Assembly: GCA_040219735.1 (NCBI GenBank)
Contig: JAVJRX010000184.1
Source of the DNA: Coleofasciculus sp040219735
Lineage (GTDB): Bacteria > Cyanobacteriota > Cyanobacteriia > Cyanobacteriales > Coleofasciculaceae
Strand: one strand, 5' to 3'
DNA: 64,000 bases
In this document: piece by piece, positions 17,706-26,423 of the stretch
Layout: every line of letters starts with the position of its first letter
Position numbering within the stretch: the first letter of the stretch is position 1
Program-made: the position numbers and the translations under genes
Notes under the pieces: generated by a model
Database searches by the model: none
What the model saw: only the letters and a program-made list of their open reading frames with translations
Told to the model about the DNA's origin: nothing

Positions 17706-18996
17706 TTGGTTATCGCTGATAGGAGTTATAGAGGATTTCGCCAATTGTCGGCAATTGTAGGGGCTTGGTTACCAAGCCCTTACTTAAATGGGTGTTTCTT
17801 TTCAATCCCTGATAGGGATTATAGAGGATTTCGACTTAGGGTGCAGCCTGCGATCGCGTCCAGTTTTAAACGGTTTCAATCCCTGATAGGGATTATAGAG
17901 GATTTCGACTGGATTAGAAGTCCAGATAATGCCTGGTGAATACGTTTCAATCCCTGATAGGGATTATAGAGGATTTCGACGTGTTCAAATGGATTTGAAT
18001 GTTCCTAACGATGGGTTTCAATCCCTGATAGGGATTATAGAGGATTTCGACGATTCGGTTTATTGATTGTATCAGGCTTGATAAAAGTTTCAATCCCTGA
18101 TAGGGATTATAGAGGATTTCGACCAGGGATTGGTGCGGACTCTTGTGGTTGCTCCTCTCGTTGGGGTTGTTTCAATCCCTGATAGGGATTATAGAGGATT
18201 TCGACGTGCTGCTTTAGTGTAGTCGTTAGCAGTTGAGCGTTTCAATCCCTGATAGGGATTATAGAGGATTTCGACTAGGAACTTTGATTCTTTGCCCCGA
18301 TCCTTGCTCTGTTTCAATCCCTGATAGGGATTATAGAGGATTTCGACGGAGAGGCTCTCATCGAAAAATGGCAGGAAGTGTTTCAATCCCTGATAGGGAT
18401 TATAGAGGATTTCGACCCGTGATAGGGTACTGTTGGCTTTCCCGCTTCCCTTTGTTTCAATCCCTGATAGGGATTATAGAGGATTTCGACCAGTAAATCC
18501 ATTTTTTACTCCTTTTTTTAATCCGTTTCAATCCCTGATAGGGATTATAGAGGATTTCGACAGATTTTGGTTTAATTGTATGGCAAACTTATTCGTTTCA
18601 ATCCCTGATAGGGATTATAGAGGATTTCGACCCTCCGTTTGTCTTTTTCCTTGTTTGCCATGTCTTTAACTGTTTCAATCCCTGATAGGGATTATAGAGG
18701 ATTTCGACGGCATTAGAAGCCGCCGCCTCCACTGTGATGAAGATTGGTTTCAATCCCTGATAGGGATTATAGAGGATTTCGACGCATAAATTCAGAGTGC
18801 AAACCACGAAGACGCTCGTTTCAATCCCTGATAGGGATTATAGAGGATTTCGACGGATTTCTTGCTGCCCTTGACCCGGAAGCTGACGTTTCAATCCCTG
18901 ATAGGGATTATAGAGGATTTCGACTCCTCCCTTTAACTGGGAAGATTTTGGTTTATCTAGTTTCAATCCCTGATAGGGATTATAGAGGATTTCGAC
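17706..18996 (-). CRISPR. CRISPR array 2, 17 repeats plus one degenerate end repeat
   Basis: Same 37-nt repeat as array 1. Repeats start at 17799, 17873, 17944, 18015, 18087, 18169, 18239, 18311, 18380, 18454, 18525, 18595, 18672, 18747, 18818, 18888 and 18960; spacers are 32-45 nt. The first has T for G at position 1. A worn copy at 17706-17742 precedes a 56-nt gap containing a GGGCTTGGT/ACCAAGCCC palindrome. Degeneration at the left end and a leader at the right show minus-strand transcription. No repeat here carries the TTTTGAC variant of array 1. Confidence 0.97.
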
Positions 18997-19165
18997 TGCC
19001 GACCTCTGAAACGCTTGCTGTATATAGTTTTCAAGGTTCAGTTCCGAGAGACTCCATCTAATATACCATTTCCGACTTCGACAGACAAGAGGCATCTTTA
19101 AAAAAAACTCCAAAACACCCTCCCAGTAAGCCTTTCAAGATTTCCGAGAACCTCATTTTCGGGGT
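18997..19165 (-). promoter_or_regulatory. Leader of CRISPR array 2
   Basis: Starts with the same 20 bases as leader 1 and stays similar for about 45 nt. Two related motifs, TTCCGAGAGACTCC (19042) and TTCCGAGAACCTCA (19142), lie exactly 100 bp apart at 46 and 146 bp from the last repeat, the same offsets as the TTGCGACAACCTCC pair of leader 1. The rest of the 18997-19371 gap has no gene. Confidence 0.8.
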
Positions 19166-19289
19166 AATGTCCTCAAACCCAGACCCCATAAGGGACACAG
19201 CCGAAAAATTACCACAGCCCCTGAAAACACCTACCCCTTCTCGGATTCAAGCCCAGAAAATCGAATCAACCCTTCTACCGCTTCTGTGT

Positions 19290-19354
19290 AGATCCCCGAC
19301 TTCTGAATCTACTTTATCCATACCATCAAGGTTTCAACCAAGATGTCGGGGATC
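19290..19354. repeat. Inverted repeat AGATCCCCGAC...GTCGGGGATCT
   Basis: Eleven-base perfect arms (19290-19300 and 19344-19354) flank an AT-rich centre, downstream of the NAD kinase gene. It may act as a hairpin terminator for that gene or simply be a dispersed repeat; no T-tract is evident on the minus strand. Confidence 0.5.
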
Positions 19355-19371
19355 TGGAAAGTTCCTGAGTA

Positions 19372-20295
19372 TCAAGGTAACTCCACCGATGTCGGTTTAG
19401 CAATGTGAGGTAATCCCCAACCCAACTTCTCACGCAACACCCGGAAAAACTCAGGCGGTTGCAAGCGAATAAATCGAGCCGAATAGCGCGATCGCTCAAC
19501 CTGTACGTGATCCTCCGGTAACACATAACAGCCTGCATTCCCATCCACCACCATCACCAACTGATTTGGCGTCGCCGGAAACACCTTCACCTGTTCCGTA
19601 TCCGCAAAAACTAACGCTCTCGACGCCAAAGAATGAGGACAAATCGGCATCAACTGCAACACCGGCACCCCAGGAGTTACCACCGTTCCCCCCGCACTCA
19701 GGGAATAAGCCGTTGAACCCGTCGGAGTCGAAATAATCACCCCATCTGCAGCAATATCCACAGGAGAATGACGCCCAATTTGCACCTCAAAATGGCACAT
19801 ACAGGTCAAAGGTTCCCGGTGTAATACCATCTCATTCAAGCACAGGGCTTCCCACCACATACATTCATCCCGCACCACCCGCACCAACAGCATGGTTCGT
19901 TCTTCAATCTCATACTCCCCCGCCATCATCTGTTCCATCGCCTGGGGAAGTTGATTCAGGTAAGCCTCAGTGAGGAATCCCATGTGACCGGTATTAATCG
20001 CCAGCAACGGAATCCCAAAGGGCGCCACTTGACGAAACGCCGCCATCACTGTACCGTCTCCGCCCAGAACGATCGCAAACGCCATCGCTTCATCAAATCC
20101 AGGCGCCGCCAGCTTATCTATGGGTGTATGACACACTGGAGAATCGGGACGGGAATAGCCTAAAAGTCCGCCAACACCCGTTGCCATATATACGTCCCAA
20201 CCCGCAGCCATTAGCTGCTCTTGTAGCTCCTGTGCTACCCGACGAGCTACAGGTTTATAGTCGTTATAGATAATCCCTGCTTTGCCCACATTCAC
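19372..20295 (-). CDS. nadK: NAD(+) kinase
   Basis: A 307-residue NAD kinase that phosphorylates NAD to NADP using ATP, in the cytoplasm. Seen: the GGDGT motif (AIVLGGDGTVMAAFR) with NTGHMGFLTEA, the NE/D dinucleotide-binding block, and SAGGTVVTPGVPVLQL. It resembles the cyanobacterial paralogue that carries an insert reading GYSRPDSPVCHTPID after the first glycine-rich turn. In several cyanobacteria this gene neighbours ycf39, as here (442-bp gap). Confidence 0.95.
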   Translation of the reverse strand: MNVGKAGIIYNDYKPVARRVAQELQEQLMAAGWDVYMATGVGGLLGYSRPDSPVCHTPIDKLAAPGFDEAMAFAIVLGGDGTVMAAFRQVAPFGIPLLAINTGHMGFLTEAYLNQLPQAMEQMMAGEYEIEERTMLLVRVVRDECMWWEALCLNEMVLHREPLTCMCHFEVQIGRHSPVDIAADGVIISTPTGSTAYSLSAGGTVVTPGVPVLQLMPICPHSLASRALVFADTEQVKVFPATPNQLVMVVDGNAGCYVLPEDHVQVERSRYSARFIRLQPPEFFRVLREKLGWGLPHIAKPTSVELP

Positions 20296-20737
20296 CAGTC
20301 CGTGTCATACATAATTATCTTCGTTGTAGCCATTTGGATAAGACTTGCTCGCTCAATTTAGACCCCCTTGACCAAAAAGCTTACACCAAAAAGCGACAAT
20401 CTGTGTCATTGAACCATCAAAACTCTGGCACCAACTCAGGGCGGGTTTAGGTACATCTGGGTGCGTTCAAAAACGATAGTCGTGAAACCCGCCCCTACAC
20501 AATCACGCGCCATTCCCTCGAACAAAGTCAACACTCAAAACTCTTGCACTCACTCAGGGCGGGTGCGAGTTACATCTGGGAGAGGGAGAGAATTCAAAGC
20601 CTTCTCTCTCTAACCCCCCTTTATACCCCCCTTTCAAAGGGGGGCTAGGGGGGATGGGGGCTAGGGGGGATGGAGAGAGGTTTTCCAGAGAGGTTTTCCC
20701 GATCATAAGAAAAGTCAGCCCCATCACCCATCAGAAC
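20296..20737. repeat. Repeat-rich gap between ycf39 and nadK
   Basis: No gene seen. It contains a full GGGCGGGTTT/AAACCCGCCCCTAC element at 20439-20498, a second half-element near 20556, and a C-tract/G-tract palindrome at about 20610-20672. The flanking genes point the same way, so some of these hairpins will be in the ycf39 transcript. Confidence 0.75.
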
Positions 20738-21715
20738 TTAAGGTTGTTTCATCGGCGTCTTCTTCTTCTTCTTTTTCGCTTTGCTCTTCTCGTAATCAAT
20801 TTCCCTAAGCTTCTTCATAATTCGGCTAAAGTACTCTTGCAGGTAGGCTTCCAATGTGGTTATTTCTTTCGGATCAAGACCAAAAACCGGATAAACCTCA
20901 TCCATTGAAGCCGTCATCGGTTTCCCCGTGGCTATCACCTCCGTGAATGCCAATCGATCCGCGATATTCCAACCCCACTGGAAAAATCGGGTAATCTGGC
21001 GCATTGCTCGCAAGAAATTAAGCGGAAGTCGGGCAATTCTGGCATCCTTACCAGACAAGCGCTCACATAGATTAATAATCTCATCAGCTCGCCACGCCCG
21101 TGTTCCCACAACTGGAAAGGTTTTATTTCCCGTTTCCGGAACCTCAAGAGCGCGAACCGCAAATTTTGCTATATCCTGAGTATCCATGTACGCTGTGGGC
21201 GCCGCTTCCCCCGTAATCCAAACCGCTTGTCCTTCTAAGATTGGCACAGCATACTGCATAATCAGTCCTTGCATAAAGCCGGCGGGTTGCAAGATAGTGT
21301 AGTTCAATCCCGATTCCGCCAGAAAGACTTCAGTACACCGCTTAATCTCCATCAGCGGCACACGGGGAAATTTTTCACAATTAAGAATCGAGAAAAAGAC
21401 AAAGCGTTCTACTCCCGCCGCCACAGCCGCTTGAATCAGCGCCACTTTGCCATCCCAGTCTACCTGTTTAATGGTTAGAGGTCCTGTTGGTCTAGAGGTT
21501 GCTGCATCTACAATGGCAGTTATGCCTTCAAGAGCAGGTGGTAACGTCTGTGGTTCACACAGATCCCCTTGAACCACTTCGGCTCCCCATTCTTTTAAAA
21601 ACGTGGCTTTTCTAGGGCTGCGAACCATACAGCGTACCTGATGACCCTGATCCAGCGCCCGACGAACCACCTGTCTTCCTAAAGTGCCTGTTGCACCGAC
21701 GACCAACAAGTTCAT
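20738..21715 (-). CDS. ycf39: Ycf39, photosystem II assembly factor (atypical SDR)
   Basis: A 325-residue NmrA-like short-chain dehydrogenase fold. Ycf39 works with high-light-inducible proteins to deliver chlorophyll to newly made D1 protein during photosystem II assembly. Seen: nucleotide-binding GATGTLGRQVVRR at the N-terminus, RFVFFSILN, YTILQPAGFMQGLI and DTQDIAKFAVRAL, all in the family pattern, and a strongly lysine-rich C-terminal tail (SKAKKKKKKT) that is unusually basic. petM lies upstream on the same strand. Confidence 0.92.
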   Translation of the reverse strand: MNLLVVGATGTLGRQVVRRALDQGHQVRCMVRSPRKATFLKEWGAEVVQGDLCEPQTLPPALEGITAIVDAATSRPTGPLTIKQVDWDGKVALIQAAVAAGVERFVFFSILNCEKFPRVPLMEIKRCTEVFLAESGLNYTILQPAGFMQGLIMQYAVPILEGQAVWITGEAAPTAYMDTQDIAKFAVRALEVPETGNKTFPVVGTRAWRADEIINLCERLSGKDARIARLPLNFLRAMRQITRFFQWGWNIADRLAFTEVIATGKPMTASMDEVYPVFGLDPKEITTLEAYLQEYFSRIMKKLREIDYEKSKAKKKKKKTPMKQP

Positions 21716-21909
21716 TTATAAACTTTTTGCCTGTAAACTTAACGTTTCTATAAGATTCTATCAGAAAGGCTTCAAAGATGCTCAAATATAGGGAAGTTTT
21801 CACCCTTCACGACCTTCAAGGGCATGGTGCGTGACCCAAGGCTAGCTTCGAGGGAAGCTGGTTTTGGGGGAGTCACGTCTCGACAAGCTCCCCCAGCTTC
21901 CCCATCAGG

Positions 21910-22014
21910 TTACCCTTCGCCGCCTTGGATTTTGAGTAACAAAAAGCCCAAACCCATACCCACGAGAATTAGGGTAAAGGATAGTACGGCAGCATTAAAA
22001 ATTTCAGCGCTCAT
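21910..22014 (-). CDS. petM: Cytochrome b6f complex subunit PetM
   Basis: A 34-residue protein found by reading the minus strand: begins MSAEIFNAAVLSF and ends LLLKIQGGEG. It is one hydrophobic helix followed by the conserved KIQG tail of PetM, the small subunit VII of cytochrome b6f in the thylakoid membrane. An AGAGGAG ribosome site lies 8 nt before the ATG. The ycf39 neighbour, about 195 bp downstream, is another photosynthesis gene. Normal length for PetM. Confidence 0.9.
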   Translation of the reverse strand: MSAEIFNAAVLSFTLILVGMGLGFLLLKIQGGEG

Positions 22015-22065
22015 GTCTTATCTCCTCTTGCGATCGCTTTAGCAGGCTCTAAGTTTAAGATTATC

Positions 22066-23178
22066 GTGATTGGGTTCAAATCCAAAATGAAAACTGAGAA
22101 ACATTTGTTTACACAACCGATGCGTCAACCCCTAGGGCGTCCCCGCTTAGCGGTAACCTTGGGTGATCCGGCTGGAATAGGTCCAGAGGTGGTACTCAAG
22201 GCGTTGGCGGATGAGGAGATTACTCAGGATGCTGAAATAACTGTCATTGGCAGTCGCTCTTTGTTACAGACGGCGTATAATCAACTACGGCAACAGTTGC
22301 ACCCGACCACGCCTCTAGCTGAACCGGATACCCTATCAATTTTAGATATTCCCCTAGACACCTCAAGAGAACATCAAATTACTCCGGGGTTGGGAAATGC
22401 GGTGAGTGGTGGTGCTTCTTTTGCTTACCTCCAGAGTGCGATCGCGCAAACCTTAGCGGGTGAGTTTCAGGGGATTGTCACCGCGCCAATTGCCAAGTCA
22501 TTCTGGAAAGCCGCCGGACATGAGTATCCGGGTCAAACCGAAGTCCTGGCAGAATCTGCTGGTGTAGAGCGATTCGGTATGGCATTCGTGGCGCGATCGC
22601 CTCATACCCACTGGCTATTGCGGACACTCTTAGCGACAACCCATATTCCCTTGCATCAAGTCCCCCATACCTTAACCCCAGACTTGATGAGGTCTAAACT
22701 GGATTTACTGGTGGAGTGCTTACGCTTGGATTTTGGTGTAGAAACCCCGCGCATTGCAATTTCTGGGTTAAATCCCCACAGTGGCGAACAGGGACAGCTA
22801 GGAAGTGAAGAAAAAGACTGGTTGATTCCCTGGCTAGAACAGGAACGACAGCAACGTCCTCAGCTGCAATTGGATGGACCTGTACCACCCGATACCCTTT
22901 GGGTCAAAGCGGGTCAAGCCTGGTACGACAATCCAGAAATTCCCAATCTCCCCGATGCTTATTTGGCACTTTACCATGACCAAGGCTTAATTCCGGTTAA
23001 ACTCATGGCATTTGACCGTGCGATTAACACAACGATTGGTCTACCTTTTGTGCGAACGTCTCCGGATCACGGTACTGCTTATGATATTGCAGGTCAGGGA
23101 ATTGCCAATGCTACAAGTATGAAAGCAGCGATTCAATTAGCGGCACAATTGGTGCGACACAGGCGAAAAGAAGCATAG
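22066..23178 (+). CDS. pdxA: 4-hydroxythreonine-4-phosphate dehydrogenase PdxA
   Basis: A PdxA of up to 370 residues, the NAD-dependent enzyme of the DXP-dependent pyridoxal phosphate pathway. Seen: PRLAVTLGDPAGIGPEVVLKAL, the metal-binding histidine region HTHWLLRT, SGLNPHSGEQGQLGSEE, and the closing YHDQGLIPVKLMAFDRAINTTIGLPFVRTSPDHGTAYDIAGQG. Three starts are possible: GTG 22066, ATG 22087, ATG 22120. The ATG at 22120 begins 9 residues before the conserved core and the first two add an unconserved tail, so the true start is uncertain. Divergent from petM with a 51-bp gap containing a HIP1 site. Confidence 0.93.
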   Translation: MIGFKSKMKTEKHLFTQPMRQPLGRPRLAVTLGDPAGIGPEVVLKALADEEITQDAEITVIGSRSLLQTAYNQLRQQLHPTTPLAEPDTLSILDIPLDTSREHQITPGLGNAVSGGASFAYLQSAIAQTLAGEFQGIVTAPIAKSFWKAAGHEYPGQTEVLAESAGVERFGMAFVARSPHTHWLLRTLLATTHIPLHQVPHTLTPDLMRSKLDLLVECLRLDFGVETPRIAISGLNPHSGEQGQLGSEEKDWLIPWLEQERQQRPQLQLDGPVPPDTLWVKAGQAWYDNPEIPNLPDAYLALYHDQGLIPVKLMAFDRAINTTIGLPFVRTSPDHGTAYDIAGQGIANATSMKAAIQLAAQLVRHRRKEA

Positions 23179-23632
23179 GTTATGAGTCATAAGTCATATT
23201 CTAGGGGCGGGTTTTACGAATAACGTTGGGCAAAAACTGATAACTTGACTAAACCCGTCCTCCGAAACATATTCTATTTCCTCTGTCAAGATGTAATTCC
23301 TATAAACTAGATGTTAGCTTAGTGGTGCTGATCCTGAGTGCGATTGCCACATTTTTGGCGGTGGTGATCGCAAGTATGGAGAAAACACTCATCGCCGCCC
23401 CACCGGGACGGATATTAATTAATTGAAAAAATGAGTGCAACTTGTTTGTGAAAGAAGCAAACAACTGGGAATACTAAATAGAGGGAAAAGCCGTGAAGGT
23501 AGGGTTACCAAGTTCACTGGAGTAACCCATCCTTATTAATCATCATGATTGACGTGGCTTAATCCTCAGACCATTGCCCTCGCGGCACAGTTAAACTGAT
23601 GGTTGAAATATTCTCTCCCTAGATTTAGTTAA
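23179..23632. other. Intergenic region upstream of the SLOG gene
   Basis: Contains a worn GGGGCGGGTTTT/AAACCCGTCC element at 23203-23263. From 23322 a GTG-started frame of 34 codons encodes a hydrophobic stretch (LILSAIATFLAVVIASMEK) without a good ribosome site; I do not call it a gene. The remainder shows nothing I recognise. Confidence 0.5.
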
Positions 23633-24391
23633 ATGGAAAACACCAATACTTTGACCTTTAACAATAACCTGACAGCCCATGTTGTTCAAGTCCACAGTTT
23701 TACTGCCTTGAGGACGGCGTTGCACCAGCTTGGTCTCGACCAACCCCGCCCTACCCTAGCCCTCGTGGGTGGGGCGAGTAAGATTAGTGAGTCTGACAAA
23801 AATGATTTGCGACATCTTTTTATCGAAGTGATTGCGCCTCTAGCTGAACAACTGGGAATGGCAGTTGTGGATGGGGGTACGGATGCGGGGATTATGCAAT
23901 TTATTGGTCAAGCGCGGACAAAGATTCGTGCGACATTCCCCTTAATTGGTGTCGCCGCCATTGGTACAGTTATCCTTCCTGGTGTTAAGAATGTGAATGC
24001 TGATGCGGAGATGCTAGAACCCAATCACACGCACTTTGTATTAGTTCCAGGCGGCAATTGGGGAGATGAATCACCCTGGTTATCTCAGATTGGTAGTCAT
24101 TTAGCAAAAGGTTTACCCTCAGTTACAATTGTTGTGAATGGCGGCGAGATTACCTGGCAGGATGTGGCGCAAAGTGTGAAAGCCAAGCGACCTGCGATTG
24201 TCTTAGCCGGGAGTGGACGAACGGCGGATAAATTGGCAGCCGCGTTGCAGGGAGAGGTAACGGATGAGCGAGCTATAGATTTAGTAGCATCGGGACTTTT
24301 GCACGCTATTGAGATGAGTAAAGGTGCAGCAGCACTGGCTCCTCTGATTGGGCAGATGCTCTCTTTACCGCCAGATGTATTGTCAGAATAA
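23633..24391 (+). CDS. SLOG-superfamily LSDAT-type nucleotide-binding sensor
   Basis: A 252-residue protein matching prokaryotic LSDAT, the SLOG-fold relative of the TRPM channel sensor domain and lysine decarboxylase-like proteins. SLOG proteins bind or make nucleotide-derived signals. Seen: LALVGGASKISE (GGAS 46-49), VVDGGTDAGIM (80-88) and LVPGGNWGDE (140-146), the glycine-rich loops expected around the ligand, with a Rossmann-like strand-helix order throughout. The next gene encodes a SLATT membrane protein, the classic partner of SLOG sensors in predicted conflict systems. The 264-bp gap after it leaves room for a second promoter. Confidence 0.75.
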   Translation: MENTNTLTFNNNLTAHVVQVHSFTALRTALHQLGLDQPRPTLALVGGASKISESDKNDLRHLFIEVIAPLAEQLGMAVVDGGTDAGIMQFIGQARTKIRATFPLIGVAAIGTVILPGVKNVNADAEMLEPNHTHFVLVPGGNWGDESPWLSQIGSHLAKGLPSVTIVVNGGEITWQDVAQSVKAKRPAIVLAGSGRTADKLAAALQGEVTDERAIDLVASGLLHAIEMSKGAAALAPLIGQMLSLPPDVLSE

Positions 24392-24655
24392 ATTAACTCC
24401 AGATAAGGTAGGAATAATCGTTGGTATTGACACGGTTAAACCCTAGGTTTTAGAGTATGTGTAATCAGGAAATTGCTGCCAATCCAAGAGTTGTTATGAC
24501 ATAATAAAAATGAGTTAACTGAGACATTTGCTGCTGACCTGCTTTAAGTCTTGTCTGAAGCGTTTGTTACTTAAAATCAATCATTCGTTGGGTCATTTGA
24601 TACTGTCTTAAGCCCACCCTTGTTATATAGACTCTTGCAGATCAAGGTATAGAAC

Positions 24656-26053
24656 GTGGCAAAAAAGAACTCTTATAGTCAATATCTTAGGAACCACCTG
24701 GGTAAATTAATCGATGAGACTGACTTACCCCCCTTGAAAAAGGAGTTTATGAAATCCCGATGGCTAGATCAAGTGCTGTGGTTGGAAGGACGGGCAACAA
24801 AGGAACGCGATCGCCATCACTCGCTGAGGCTACTGACGATTATCGGCGGTGTTATCGTCCCTGCCATGGTGGGATTCAACAGTACTAATCCTAGGATCAA
24901 GGAAATTGTCGGATGGTCAGCGTTCGGCTTGAGTCAAGCCGTAGCCATTTCAGCCGCCGTTGAAGAGTTTTTCTCTCATGGAGAAAAATACAAACAATTC
25001 CGTAATACAGCAGAAAATATGAAAATTGAGGGCTGGCAATTCCTGCAAATGGCTGGACCCTACAGCCAGTTTGAATCCCACGACGACGCTTATTCCACTT
25101 TTGCCTATCACGTTGAGCAGCTGATTCAGAAAGACGTGCAGGGTTTCGTGAGTCAGTTTGAAGAAAAAGAACAGAAGAGCAAGGAAAAGACAGCAGAAAC
25201 CGTGGCTCAAAATGCCGAGCTAGCTCTGAGCAATCTCAATGAGCAAATGGAGTATCAAGCGCAATTGCGGCGGGAAGCGGAGAAACGCCGCTGGGAGGAA
25301 GAGCAGAAGCTTTTGCAAGGTGAATTTTCAGCACCGCCGGAACCGGATGCAACCAATGAGGAAGACGTCCAGCCAATCCCTTCGGTTACTTTAGAGGACT
25401 TGCCTATTTTAGGCGCCGCCGCGATGGCTTGGTTTGAAGAAGAAGAACCGGAAGAACCGAAAAAGCAGGAATCTTCAAACGGTAAAGGGAGCAGTGAGCC
25501 TGCCAAATCGGCTGTACCCCAACTGATTACACCGGAACAAGCGGCAAAAATTATGGATTGTCCGCTATCGGATTGCCAGAAATATTTACCTGGGGTATTG
25601 GAGGCACTACAAAACTATGAAATCTTGGATAAGCAGGTGCTGATTGGTTTACTGGCAACAGTGCGGGTAGAAACTAACGGGTTTAAGCCAATTAATGAGT
25701 TTGGTGGACCCAAATATTTTACCAAACATTATGAAGGACGCCGTGATTTAGGCAATGTGCAACCGGGGGATGGGGCGAAGTATCACGGGAGAGGCTATAT
25801 TCAGATTACAGGTCGAGCGAATTATCGCACTTATGGGCAAAAATTGGGGGTTGATTTGGAGAATAATCCTGAATTAGCTCTTGACCCGACAATTTCTGCT
25901 AAGATACTAGCTTGTTACTTCAAAGATAGAGGAGTCGCCACTGCCGCAAAGGTGGGAGATTGGCGCAAAGTCAGAAAATTGGTGAATGGTGGCTATAACG
26001 GTTGGGATGTTTTTTCTAAGTATGTTGATAAAGCTAAAGCGGTAATTGGTTAA
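24656..26053 (+). CDS. SLATT-type two-TM protein fused to a GH19 endolysin-like domain
   Basis: A 465-residue protein in four parts. Residues about 20-125: a SLATT-like region with two hydrophobic helices (57-75 and 83-103). Residues 155-222: charged coiled coil. Residues 222-285: acidic proline-rich linker. Residues about 290-465: a GH19 chitinase/endolysin-like domain with likely catalytic glutamates E339 (VRVETNGF) and E360 (HYEGRRDLGN), and GRGYIQITGRANY. SLATT proteins are predicted to form pores or membrane signals in SLOG-linked systems; GH19 endolysins cut peptidoglycan. GTG start with AAGG 8 nt upstream. No signal peptide. Confidence 0.75.
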   Translation: MAKKNSYSQYLRNHLGKLIDETDLPPLKKEFMKSRWLDQVLWLEGRATKERDRHHSLRLLTIIGGVIVPAMVGFNSTNPRIKEIVGWSAFGLSQAVAISAAVEEFFSHGEKYKQFRNTAENMKIEGWQFLQMAGPYSQFESHDDAYSTFAYHVEQLIQKDVQGFVSQFEEKEQKSKEKTAETVAQNAELALSNLNEQMEYQAQLRREAEKRRWEEEQKLLQGEFSAPPEPDATNEEDVQPIPSVTLEDLPILGAAAMAWFEEEEPEEPKKQESSNGKGSSEPAKSAVPQLITPEQAAKIMDCPLSDCQKYLPGVLEALQNYEILDKQVLIGLLATVRVETNGFKPINEFGGPKYFTKHYEGRRDLGNVQPGDGAKYHGRGYIQITGRANYRTYGQKLGVDLENNPELALDPTISAKILACYFKDRGVATAAKVGDWRKVRKLVNGGYNGWDVFSKYVDKAKAVIG

Positions 26054-26056
26054 GGT

Positions 26057-26257
26057 ATGGAACCCACAGAAGAAGTTTTTTTTCAACTTCAGGAACTCAA
26101 AGAAGTAATCCAGGAGCTTAAAGAACAGATTAAAGAAATGCAAACGATGCATGAGGCGCAACAAGAGTCAATTACATCTTTGATTGCTCTGTCTCAGAAG
26201 CAGACGACGGTGATTGAGCAGCAAACCTCTGTGATTCAACAGTTGGTAAGTCGATAA
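26057..26257 (+). CDS. Small coiled-coil protein
   Basis: A 66-residue protein starting 3 nt after the stop of the SLATT-GH19 gene, with AAGG overlapping that stop, so it is almost certainly co-translated. Heptads such as LQELKEVIQELKEQIKEM and a C-terminal glutamine-rich stretch (IEQQTSVIQQL) predict one long amphipathic coiled coil. No known domain. It could oligomerise with the coiled coil of the upstream protein; this is inference from position. Confidence 0.65.
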   Translation: MEPTEEVFFQLQELKEVIQELKEQIKEMQTMHEAQQESITSLIALSQKQTTVIEQQTSVIQQLVSR

Positions 26258-26423
26258 GGGAACAATGTAGCTGCACTGGCTCATCGGATTGGACAGGGCT
26301 GTTTCAAGAAATTGTCGCCTGGATAGCGTTTGTAAACTTGACAGAGATTTGAGGTTCTTCAGGACTTATTCGGCTAAATTATAAACTAAATGCCGAACAG
26401 CTTAAAGGCGGATTTGGTATGAT

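Noticed and set aside
23322..23426. 34-codon hydrophobic frame upstream of the SLOG gene
   Set aside because: GTG start without ribosome site and no match to known small photosystem or NDH subunits; left as part of the gap description.
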